DNA from: Cytophagales bacterium
Lineage (GTDB): Bacteria; Bacteroidota; Bacteroidia; Cytophagales; Microscillaceae
DNA length: 44,021 bases
Direction: 5' to 3'
Assembly (NCBI GenBank): GCA_004293905.1
Contig: RDZE01000032.1
Span: forward strand, 1 to 44,021
Part shown: piece by piece, positions 16,533-23,599 of the stretch
Layout: the number at the start of each line of letters is the position of its first letter
Position numbering within the stretch: position 1 is the first letter of the stretch
Notes under the pieces: model-generated
The model's database searches: none
What the model was told of the DNA's origin: nothing
The model's input: the letters and a program-made list of their open reading frames with translations, nothing else
Program-made: the position numbers and the translations under genes

Positions 16533-18418
16533 TGCCTGAAAATGATATTTATGTGAGGGAAAATCTCTTTGATGAATTTTTCAAAATTGTCTTTGTAAGC
16601 ACTGCCATAGTAACGTGTAGTAATAATAATGAATTTTTCAAAAGAAGAAAGCATTTTCTGAACACTTTTATTTTTGAGTGCAAAGGTTTGCAATTTCTTA
16701 TCTTCAATCGTGAGTGTTTTCCCTTCGTCAGAGGTATATTTATTCAAAAAAAGTTGCAGAGGCGCACCTTTATAGGCAATGATTTCGCGTAGGCATATCT
16801 CATAGCTTGTTTCGTTGGGTTCAAAATGGTCTAATATTACTTGTGTTAGTAATACAGGGTCAAAAGCCTTACTTTTAAATAAAGTTTTCATGGCTTTTGA
16901 AGGTTGTAGTTTAGTGCATTGTTGTAGTGTGAATAATTGTTCTGATGTGGCGTACTTTTTCAATAGCGGCAATATATTTTTCATCTGTAACCATTTCATT
17001 ATCAGTCTGATAAATATTATTATCAATACCTTAGGAGGCATACCTGCACTTTTGAGCATTTGCAAAGCCAATAGATGATTTTCTTTGTCGTTCGAGAGCA
17101 ATAAATCGATAAGGCGTTTTTCGGCATCTAATATTTCCTCTGCTTCTGTCAAACTATCAATGTTATTTTGGTTCAAATAAGCATTATTATCAAAATTTTG
17201 AATATACCTCTTAAATTGTGAAGCCAAACAAAAAGGAAGATGAGGATAGTGTTGTAGGGTTTGTATTTCGCTGGCTTTGAATTTATCACCTAAACAAACT
17301 AATTGAGTTTTTGGAGTTATTTTGTTACTTATTTTTAATGAGGCGTTTTTGGCTATTTTTTGTATTTCAGCTTTATTGAGTCCTTGCCAATACCCTATCA
17401 GGGCTATTTCACTACCTTTGGGCTCAAAATGACCTGATTCTAAGATTGAAATATGTGTTTTTTCTAATACTATCAATAGTAAACCTTGCAGGTTAGCATT
17501 GTCTATGATGCCTAAATAATGCAGGGCTTGTGTGGCTGAGAGCGTTTCTTTTCCCCAACATAATTGAAAAAGTTCTTGTTTTTCTTGCTCCGTTAGGTTT
17601 GTATGATTCAGTGCTTGGATTACCAGTAGCCAATCTTTGCTTTTGTCAAGGGTTGTTTTTTTGGTAAAAGAAGTACTACGAAGCTCTAATTTTTGTAAAT
17701 TTTTGAGGTTTACTATTTCCATAGGAGGTTTGTTGAGTGTATTACTGGAAATATCTAATACCTCAAGTGCGGGTAAATGGGTGAGTAAAAAAGGCAGTAC
17801 TTTGTACTTATTGCCTGATAAGTTCAATTTTTTTAGTGATTTGAAAGGTAGAATAGCCTTTTCAGTAATTTGTAGGGAACCAATTTGACGTAGTTCTATG
17901 GTTTCGAGTATTTGTGGATTGAGGTAATGGGCAAGTTTATCAAAATTTATTTGGTAAAGAGCGTGTAGTTTGAGGTGTTTCAGGTAGGGGAGAGGCACTT
18001 CTAAATTGACATTACCATCTGTATATTTTATTTTTAAAAATTCGAGGTGAGGGGTATTTTTTAGGCTAAAAGGTACAAATAAAGTGGTTTGGAAGGGGTT
18101 GTAGTACGATTCGATGTGTAAGTATTTGAGCGTATTTCCGCAAATATTGAGCAGTTGTTCTGTAAATTTTCCTTCTACTTTTCTATGAACTGTATTAAAA
18201 TAGAGGGTGATATTTTGAAGTGAATGAATTTGTGTTATTGCTTTGAGAAAAACATCTTGGTCAAGTTGTTCTGGCGAAAGTTGTGCTTTATTGTTTAAAA
18301 AATCTTCTTCTGTATGATAAAACTCTATTTTCTCTATAAAAACAGCATTTTTCAGCACGCCACTGTCAACTACAATTTTCAGCCCATAAATGGCAGGTGG
18401 TAGCAGTGCATTTGCCAT
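16529..18418 (-). CDS. LRR protein with a BRCT-like segment
   Basis: A 629-residue cytoplasmic protein without a clear family name. Residues 65-250 are degenerate leucine-rich repeats (LKYLHIESYYN, LKKLNLSGNKYKVLP, LEVLDISSNTLNKPP, LQKLELRSTS). Residues 334-406 follow the BRCT pattern: KGSEIALIGYWQGLNKAEIQKIAK, then ISNKITPKTQLVCLG, then LPFCLASQFKRYI, with Phe where BRCT usually has Trp. Residues 425-600 are mostly helical, with no recognised domain. BRCT domains often bind phosphoproteins or DNA ends; some bind poly(ADP-ribose). The gene lies 8 nt after bfn and overlaps the PARG-like gene by 4 nt. LRR assignment is firm; BRCT is tentative. Confidence 0.8.
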   Translation of the reverse strand: MANALLPPAIYGLKIVVDSGVLKNAVFIEKIEFYHTEEDFLNNKAQLSPEQLDQDVFLKAITQIHSLQNITLYFNTVHRKVEGKFTEQLLNICGNTLKYLHIESYYNPFQTTLFVPFSLKNTPHLEFLKIKYTDGNVNLEVPLPYLKHLKLHALYQINFDKLAHYLNPQILETIELRQIGSLQITEKAILPFKSLKKLNLSGNKYKVLPFLLTHLPALEVLDISSNTLNKPPMEIVNLKNLQKLELRSTSFTKKTTLDKSKDWLLVIQALNHTNLTEQEKQELFQLCWGKETLSATQALHYLGIIDNANLQGLLLIVLEKTHISILESGHFEPKGSEIALIGYWQGLNKAEIQKIAKNASLKISNKITPKTQLVCLGDKFKASEIQTLQHYPHLPFCLASQFKRYIQNFDNNAYLNQNNIDSLTEAEEILDAEKRLIDLLLSNDKENHLLALQMLKSAGMPPKVLIIIFIRLIMKWLQMKNILPLLKKYATSEQLFTLQQCTKLQPSKAMKTLFKSKAFDPVLLTQVILDHFEPNETSYEICLREIIAYKGAPLQLFLNKYTSDEGKTLTIEDKKLQTFALKNKSVQKMLSSFEKFIIITTRYYGSAYKDNFEKFIKEIFPHINIIFRQ

Positions 18419-18426
18419 CTGAGTAG

Positions 18427-19020
18427 TTAGTTTCTTTTGTTCATCTCGTCCCTTATTTTGGCGGCTCTTTCGTAGTCTTCCGCTTCTAAGGCTTCGTCAA
18501 GCATACTTTTGAGCTTATCAAAGGGTAGGTTTTTGAATTGGTCTTGTGGGTTGTCATTTTCTTCGGTATTTTCTTCTGGCTCATTTTCTACCATTTCATT
18601 TTCTTCTATGTCATTGATCAGTATGCCTGCTTCCGACATTAAATCTTCATTGGTATAAATGGGTACATTGAAGCGCAACCCTATGGCGATGGCATCGGAG
18701 GGGCGAGAATCTATTTCTATGGTTTGTTTTCCGTCAGTACAAACGATTTTGGCATAAAATACGCCTTCTTTGAGGTCAGAAATCATAATTTCTAAGACAG
18801 AAAACCCAAATGTATCGGCAAAAGATTTAAAAAGGTCGTGAGTCATGGGGCGGTTTGGGGTTATTTTTTCTATCTCAATGGCAATGGCTTGTGCTTCGAA
18901 CATACCAATAATAATAGGGAGGCGGCGGTTTCCCTTAGATTCTCCTAAAACCAATGCAAATGAGCCTGATTGTGTTTGGCTTGAAGAAAGCCCCAATATT
19001 TTCAATTTTATTTTACTCAC
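18427..19020 (-). CDS. Bifunctional nuclease family protein (DUF151) with UVR motif
   Basis: A 197-residue protein. Residues 1-125 are the BFN/DUF151 domain (KIKLKILGLSSSQTQSGSFA, LPIIIGMFEAQAIAIE, the IDSRPSDAIAIGLRFNVPIY segment), a family with reported RNase and DNase activity in plants. An acidic linker (130-150) leads to a C-terminal UVR helix pair (LKSMLDEALEAEDYERAAKI), the UvrB-UvrC contact motif also seen in ClpC/McsA. The family starts with a short residue plus KI-LKILGLS, which fits a GTG start at 19020; the frame continues upstream to 19092 without family similarity. It is followed after 8 nt by the LRR/BRCT-like gene. Confidence 0.9.
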   Translation of the reverse strand: MSKIKLKILGLSSSQTQSGSFALVLGESKGNRRLPIIIGMFEAQAIAIEIEKITPNRPMTHDLFKSFADTFGFSVLEIMISDLKEGVFYAKIVCTDGKQTIEIDSRPSDAIAIGLRFNVPIYTNEDLMSEAGILINDIEENEMVENEPEENTEENDNPQDQFKNLPFDKLKSMLDEALEAEDYERAAKIRDEMNKRN

Positions 19021-19115
19021 AATATCAAAAGGTCTAAAAATTTTCACAAAAGAAACAAAAATGTATGAAAGTTCAAAAAAACAATCATACATTTTTAAAT
19101 AAGTGTTATTTGTTT

Positions 19116-20078
19116 TTAGACTTTGAAGGCTTTGGTAAGGCGAGGTAAGATTTCGAAAGCATCACCAACAATACCATAATCAGCCGCTTTGAAGAAAGGA
19201 GCTTCAGGGTCTTTATTGATTACTACGATGCATTTAGAAGAGCTTACTCCAGCTAAGTGTTGTATAGCACCTGAAATACCTACGGCGATATAAAGAGAAG
19301 GGCTTACTTTTACACCTGTTTGCCCTACGTGTTCGTGGTGAGGACGCCAGTCAAGGTCAGAAACAGGTTTAGAGCAGCCAGTAGCCGCGCCTAAGGTATC
19401 TGCTAACTCTTCAATGATGCTCCAGTTTTCAGGTCCTTTGAGTCCTCTACCACCCGATACTACGATGTCAGCTTCGGGGAGTAGTACTTTGCCTGTTACT
19501 TTGTCTGTTTTGAGTATTTTTACGCCAAAATCAGCATCTGAAAGATTGGCTTGCCATGTTTCTACAGAAGCAGTAGATTCTGTTTTATTAATGACTATTG
19601 CATTCTTTTTGATGGCTAATATTTTATTTTCGCTATTGAGTGTTACTACTTGGAAGGCTTTGCCTGTGTATACACCTTTTTTTACTGTGAAACCATTGCT
19701 AAGGTCGGGCAATTCAGTAACATTGGAGGCTAAACTGGCTTTCAAACGTACTGAAAGGCGCGCGCTTACGGCATCACCTAATGATGATTTTGCCAATACT
19801 AATACTTTGGCACTTTCTTTTTCGAAGGCTTGTGCTATGGCGTTGCTATAGGCTTGTATATTGCCATTGTTGAGGCGGTCATCGTTGCAATGAATTACTT
19901 TGTTTGCGCCATAATTTCCCAAACTTGCTAAGCCATCTTGAGCTACTTGGTTGCCCAATACTATAGCAGTGGCTGTGCCTCCTTGTTTTTGAGCCAATGC
20001 TGCTCCGTAGGCTACCGCTTCTAAGGAAGAACCTCTTACGCTTCCATCGGCTGTTTCTACAAAAATAATTACTGACAT
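19116..20078 (-). CDS. etfA: Electron transfer flavoprotein subunit alpha
   Basis: A 320-residue EtfA. The N-terminal adenine-nucleotide-hydrolase-like half starts MSVIIFVETADGSVR. The C-terminal FAD domain shows the consensus in order: VVSGGRGLKGPENW, GCSKPVSDLDWRPHHEHVGQTG, SPSLYIAVGISGAIQHLAG, and the VVINKDPEAPFFKAADYGIV segment. With EtfB it passes electrons from acyl-CoA dehydrogenases to the quinone pool. EtfB, normally the gene just upstream, is absent: the next upstream gene is divergent, so the pair is split in this genome. The bfn gene starts 95 nt downstream on the same strand and may share the transcript. Confidence 0.97.
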   Translation of the reverse strand: MSVIIFVETADGSVRGSSLEAVAYGAALAQKQGGTATAIVLGNQVAQDGLASLGNYGANKVIHCNDDRLNNGNIQAYSNAIAQAFEKESAKVLVLAKSSLGDAVSARLSVRLKASLASNVTELPDLSNGFTVKKGVYTGKAFQVVTLNSENKILAIKKNAIVINKTESTASVETWQANLSDADFGVKILKTDKVTGKVLLPEADIVVSGGRGLKGPENWSIIEELADTLGAATGCSKPVSDLDWRPHHEHVGQTGVKVSPSLYIAVGISGAIQHLAGVSSSKCIVVINKDPEAPFFKAADYGIVGDAFEILPRLTKAFKV

Positions 20079-20122
20079 AATGTTTTTTATGGTTAGAATT
20101 GATTTTAGATGTTCTTTTACTA

Positions 20123-20130
20123 CAAAAGTA
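20123..20130 (-). promoter_or_regulatory. -7 promoter element (TACTTTTG) of etfA
   Basis: An exact TAnnTTTG match on the minus strand, 44 bp before the etfA ATG. Confidence 0.55.
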
Positions 20131-20170
20131 AGATTCTTTTCTTAAACTTGCAGTAAAATCAAATAGTTTT

Positions 20171-20662
20171 ATGCAAAGATATATATATTTTTCTTTTCTG
20201 CTTATTTTTTTGGGTGCTTGTGAAGATCCTTTCGAAAATGGCTACGACCGCAAGGCAATAGCGCAAGAAGTGAAGAATAGAAAAATCAAAAAAATTTCGG
20301 AGGGGCAATTGTTAGAATTTACACAAACGTTGGGAAATCAACTGGTTGTTCTGTTAGAAAAAAACGATGCGAAGGCGCAAGAGTTGCTTCAAAAGTATGA
20401 AACAAAGGCTAACTTTTTTTTATTCAAAGGCGAAAACAAGAAGTTTGTCTTTTCAAAGGAAAAAGAAATTTTAGAGGCGTATCAATACAACATAGAAAAA
20501 GGGCTGCCTATTGAGTCGAACATACAAAATATAGTGAAAGAGCAAATCATCGTATTCAATGCGCCCTACCAAGATAAGAATGGAAAAGTAGTAGGTATGT
20601 GGAGCATACACTTTCCGCGCAGTCAGGTGGTGAAAAATGTAGATGCTAAAATCTTGAAGTAA
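20171..20662 (+). CDS. Hypothetical lipoprotein, 163 aa
   Basis: A signal peptide with a lipobox (LIFLGAC, Cys at 17) makes this an envelope lipoprotein; the following EDP contains an acidic +2 residue. The rest is charged and mostly helical to about residue 100, then strand-rich (VKEQIIVFNAPYQDKNGKVVGMWSIHFPR). The last part resembles the terminal strands of small periplasmic sensor folds, but I cannot assign a family. Its 3' end overlaps the convergent Crp/Fnr gene by 17 bp, so the transcripts are antisense at their ends. Confidence 0.7.
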   Translation: MQRYIYFSFLLIFLGACEDPFENGYDRKAIAQEVKNRKIKKISEGQLLEFTQTLGNQLVVLLEKNDAKAQELLQKYETKANFFLFKGENKKFVFSKEKEILEAYQYNIEKGLPIESNIQNIVKEQIIVFNAPYQDKNGKVVGMWSIHFPRSQVVKNVDAKILK

Positions 20663-21272
20663 AAAAATCGGTATTGTTGATTTTTTTGACATTATTCCCC
20701 AATAGTTGAAGTACGCCATCGCGCTGAAAATCTTCTAAAATACGAACTACTACTTCGCTTGAGGTCAGTAATCTATTGGCTATTTCTTCTATGGGCATTA
20801 CAAACTGTATGGGTGTGTTATTAGTTATTTTGTAGTCTATAATCATTGCGCGGAGTACTTGAGCCAAGTCTGTTTTTAGGCTTTTGTGCTTTTCTACTAC
20901 ACTTTTTTGATTGGCGCGCCCTACTTGCTCGCAGAGTGCTTGTATGAGAAATAGGTTGAAATTGGCTTCTTGTTTTCGAATATCTTCTATGATATTCTTC
21001 TTCACAAAGCCTACTTCTATAGTAGAAAGTGCTTTTACGCTGTGTAAATAGCGGTTTTGTTGCACTCCATCTATGCCCAATACAGAGCCTTCGTGTACAA
21101 AATCTATCAAAATATTGCTTTTCTTATTGTTCTTCAATACACAAGCAAACCCTTTTTGTAAGAGAAATAAACCCTCAAAAGCATTGCCTTCTTGGTAAAT
21201 GTACTCTAACGCTTCAAATCTTTGAGAAATCATAAAGGGTTGAAGCCACTTCGCTAATGAGTAGGTCGTCAT
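20646..21272 (-). CDS. Crp/Fnr-family transcriptional regulator (second of pair)
   Basis: A 208-residue regulator. Residues 1-115 are a cyclic-nucleotide-binding beta-roll (YIYQEGNAFEGLFLLQKGFACVLKN, HEGSVLGIDGVQ), without the Arg/Ser phosphate cassette typical of cAMP binding. Residues 140-208 are the winged helix (PIEEIANRLLTSSEVVVRILEDFQRDGVL). The start is set at the ATG at 21272, because the -7 element at 21306-21313 and the family layout fit it; the frame extends 12 codons upstream. It lies 98 bp downstream of another Crp/Fnr gene on the same strand, with a Crp/Fnr-type palindrome between. Confidence 0.88.
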   Translation of the reverse strand: MTTYSLAKWLQPFMISQRFEALEYIYQEGNAFEGLFLLQKGFACVLKNNKKSNILIDFVHEGSVLGIDGVQQNRYLHSVKALSTIEVGFVKKNIIEDIRKQEANFNLFLIQALCEQVGRANQKSVVEKHKSLKTDLAQVLRAMIIDYKITNNTPIQFVMPIEEIANRLLTSSEVVVRILEDFQRDGVLQLLGNNVKKINNTDFFTSRF

Positions 21273-21305
21273 AAATATATAGTTGGGACAGTAATAACTC
21301 AATAG

Positions 21306-21313
21306 CAAAATTA
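21306..21313 (-). promoter_or_regulatory. -7 promoter element (TAATTTTG) of the second Crp/Fnr gene
   Basis: An exact TAnnTTTG match 33 bp before the ATG at 21272. The transcript start is expected near 21302. Confidence 0.55.
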
Positions 21314-21333
21314 GTATAAATGAATACTATATA

Positions 21334-21354
21334 AAATGATATTGGTCATCATTT
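21334..21354. promoter_or_regulatory. Candidate Crp/Fnr operator
   Basis: AAATGAT (21334-21340) and ATCATTT (21348-21354) form a perfect 7-bp inverted repeat. Within it, ATGA-N6-TCAT (21336-21349) has the half-site spacing of Crp/Fnr sites. Its centre is about 41 bp upstream of the expected transcript start of the second Crp/Fnr gene, the class II activator position. It could instead be a weak terminator of the upstream gene. Confidence 0.45.
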
Positions 21355-21370
21355 CGACTGACACACCATT

Positions 21371-22093
21371 CTAATCGAAATTGTTCGCAATTTCTTCCAG
21401 CAGTTTATTGTTAAGAATGATGATTTTTTTACCTTGAATATCTATCACTTTGTGGCTTTTAAACTCTGAAAGTGAGCGGATAAGGGTTTCTGTGGCAGTG
21501 CCTACTAAGTTGGCTAAATCTTCGCGCGAGAGGGAAACTTTGATGGTTTGATTGTCTTCTTCTATGCCATAGTAACCTTTTAGCATAAGTATTGTTTCGG
21601 CTACGCGTTCCTTGACTGTTTTTTGCGCCATTTGTGTGATGCGGTCTTCTGCCAATTTGAGGTCTTGAGAAAGCATTTCTATGAGCTTTTGACTCAGGTT
21701 TCCACTTTGTTGCAAAGTACTAAGGAATAGACCTTTAGGTATGAAGCACACTCTTGTATCTTCAATAGCCATTGCCGAAACTTCATAGGGCTCGCCTGAA
21801 ATCAAGGAGCGATAGCCTAATACATCACCCTCGCGAACTAAGCGTAAAATTTGTTCTTTTCCACTTTCACTCGTTTTGAATACTTTTACTTTTCCATTGA
21901 AGATAGCATATAACCCTAATGGTTGGTTGTTTTCGTAGAAGATAATGCTTCCTTTTTTGTAAAGGTTGCAATTTTTGCGTTCGGAAATTTCGCTAAGGTA
22001 TTGTTTCTCTAAGTTGGAGAAGATGTCTTTGTGGCGGACAGGGCAGGTTTCACAATTGGGAGCGGTAAAACCCTTAGGGATACTTACACTCAT
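21371..22093 (-). CDS. Crp/Fnr-family regulator with FNR-like cysteines (first of pair)
   Basis: A 240-residue regulator. It starts with a Cys pair, Cys14-x2-Cys17 (NCETCPVRH); further cysteines are at 42 and 116. The Cys17 to Cys116 distance of 99 equals that of E. coli FNR Cys23 to Cys122, but FNR's third ligand (Cys29) is not matched in place. The beta-roll covers about 35-140, the dimer helix 140-175, and the helix-turn-helix DLANLVGTATETLIRSLSEF has the E-xxx-R recognition pattern. An Fe-S-based redox or NO sensor is possible. The ATG at 22093 is chosen over 22186 because a promoter (22126-22155) lies between them. Confidence 0.9.
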   Translation of the reverse strand: MSVSIPKGFTAPNCETCPVRHKDIFSNLEKQYLSEISERKNCNLYKKGSIIFYENNQPLGLYAIFNGKVKVFKTSESGKEQILRLVREGDVLGYRSLISGEPYEVSAMAIEDTRVCFIPKGLFLSTLQQSGNLSQKLIEMLSQDLKLAEDRITQMAQKTVKERVAETILMLKGYYGIEEDNQTIKVSLSREDLANLVGTATETLIRSLSEFKSHKVIDIQGKKIIILNNKLLEEIANNFD

Positions 22094-22125
22094 GGATTTA
22101 GGTTTTTTTGATTGTATATTATGGG

Positions 22126-22155
22126 TAAAATTACGAATAAAATTTTCTAAAACAA
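22126..22155 (-). promoter_or_regulatory. Promoter of the first Crp/Fnr gene
   Basis: Minus strand TTG (22153-22155), exact 19 bp spacer, TAATTTTA (22126-22133), 32 bp before the ATG at 22093. Confidence 0.6.
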
Positions 22156-22201
22156 AATTTTTCTTTATTTTGTTTGAAAAAACCAAACTTGTACTACTAA
22201 A

Positions 22202-23200
22202 ATGAACTACATTGGCTCAAAACATAAACTTTCAGCATTTATTATTGCCCAAATGAAAAAGCATGTTCCTTCTTTGGCACAAAAAACTTTTGCAGAATTG
22301 TTTGCAGGGACAGGTATTATTGCGCGTAGACTTAAAAAGGAGGCTAAAAAAATCATTGTCAATGATGTAGAGCCTTATAGTTATGCATTGTTGAAAAATT
22401 ATATCGGAAACCAACAACTGATTCCTGACATAGACCATTATGCAGAAAAATTGCAAGAGTTAGCACCACAAAAAGGATTTATCTTTGAACAGTATAGTGC
22501 GGGCGGAAAAGCCGAAAGGCAGTATTTTACGGCAGAAAATGGGCAGATGATAGATGCAATACGCCTCACTATCAAAGAATGGAAGGGGCAAAAAATGATT
22601 GAAGAAGATATTTATTATATGTTATTAACTTCTTTATTAGAAAGTGCAGATAAGGTAGCTAATACGGCATCGGTGTATGGGGCTTATCTGAAACATATCA
22701 AAAAAAGTGCGCAAAAACCTTTGTGTTTTTCACTTGCCTATTTTGAGGAAAGTAACAACGAGGTGCAAGTCTTTCAACAAGAAGCCAACCAACTCATCAA
22801 TACAATTCAGGGAGATGTGCTTTACTTAGACCCTCCCTATAATGCCCGACAGTATGGCGCAAACTATCACTTGCTCAATACTATAGCCCTTTACGACTCT
22901 TTCCAGCCGCAAGGCAAAACAGGGTTACGTGACTATCAAAAATCACCCTATTGTCAGAAAAATGAAGCACCACAAGCATTGGAAGATTTGCTACAAAAAG
23001 CCGATTTTGAGCATGTTTTTATGAGTTACAACAATGAGGGCATTATACCCATAGAAACCATTCAACAGATTTTTAAGCAATTTGGAAAATACGAGCTACA
23101 ACAAGTTACTTATCAACGTTTTAAGGCTGATAAAGACCAAAATAGAACCCATAAAAGCCAATCTACTTATGAGTATTTACACATCTTAACCAAAAAGTAG
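22202..23200 (+). CDS. D12-class DNA adenine-N6 methyltransferase, apparently solitary
   Basis: A 332-residue alpha-class (Dam/D12-like) methyltransferase. Order of motifs: NYIGSKHKL near the N-terminus (motif X), FAELFAGTGIIARRL at 30-44 (AdoMet-binding motif I), IIVNDVEPYSY (motif II), and the catalytic LYLDPPYNARQYGANYH with D210-P-P-Y213 (motif IV). The region between, about 80-195, is the target-recognition part. It would methylate adenine in a specific DNA site; the site cannot be read from sequence. No restriction endonuclease or specificity gene lies beside it: upstream is the divergent Crp/Fnr gene and downstream the convergent doxX gene. It is therefore an orphan methylase or part of a scattered system. 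Confidence 0.92.
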   Translation: MNYIGSKHKLSAFIIAQMKKHVPSLAQKTFAELFAGTGIIARRLKKEAKKIIVNDVEPYSYALLKNYIGNQQLIPDIDHYAEKLQELAPQKGFIFEQYSAGGKAERQYFTAENGQMIDAIRLTIKEWKGQKMIEEDIYYMLLTSLLESADKVANTASVYGAYLKHIKKSAQKPLCFSLAYFEESNNEVQVFQQEANQLINTIQGDVLYLDPPYNARQYGANYHLLNTIALYDSFQPQGKTGLRDYQKSPYCQKNEAPQALEDLLQKADFEHVFMSYNNEGIIPIETIQQIFKQFGKYELQQVTYQRFKADKDQNRTHKSQSTYEYLHILTKK

Positions 23201-23204
23201 TTGG

Positions 23205-23588
23205 TTAATTGGGCTTGAAAAAATTCATCTTTTTGAGTTCTACCCAAGCAACTATGGCACTGAGTATAAAAGTGAATAGAGCCAAAAAAAATAATGAACC
23301 GCCATCGCCTTTTACTACTATACCAAGCTGGGTGAAGTGTGCTAAAATAGCTCCAGACATAGCCCCCAAACTCAATAAAGCACCCCAAAAAGCCGTAGAT
23401 GGGATAATGAGCAGGATAGAGGCGATTAATTCTAAAACACCCGCGCCAATTCTGCCATAAGGCTCTGCACCTAAGGTAGAAAAAATATAAACACTATCGG
23501 GGTGTGCTGTAAATTTGTAACGCAAAGTTTGAATAAGAATAATGGCTATTAACCATTTGGCAGCAGTATAAAGTAGGCTTAATTTCAT
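23205..23588 (-). CDS. DoxX-family membrane protein
   Basis: A 127-residue protein with four membrane helices. It has the DoxX family pattern: an N-terminal helix ending LRYKFTAHPDSVYIFSTLG, a glycine-rich second helix (GRIGAGVLELIASILLI), and SLGAMSGAILAHF in the third. DoxX-like proteins occur in membrane redox complexes, but a specific activity is not established for this subgroup. It starts 11 nt after the SpoIIE-phosphatase gene on the same strand and is very probably cotranscribed with it. The methyltransferase gene converges with a 4-nt gap. Confidence 0.88.
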   Translation of the reverse strand: MKLSLLYTAAKWLIAIILIQTLRYKFTAHPDSVYIFSTLGAEPYGRIGAGVLELIASILLIIPSTAFWGALLSLGAMSGAILAHFTQLGIVVKGDGGSLFFLALFTFILSAIVAWVELKKMNFFKPN

Positions 23589-23599
23589 GGTATTATGTT

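Noticed and set aside
19021..19092. Upstream ATG start for the bifunctional nuclease
   Set aside because: The 24 added residues are hydrophobic and unlike the family; the GTG at 19020 fits the conserved N-terminus.
21334..21354. Inverted repeat as a terminator of the first Crp/Fnr gene
   Set aside because: The arms are AT-rich and short, the T-run is weak, and the position relative to the next promoter fits an operator better; not fully excluded.
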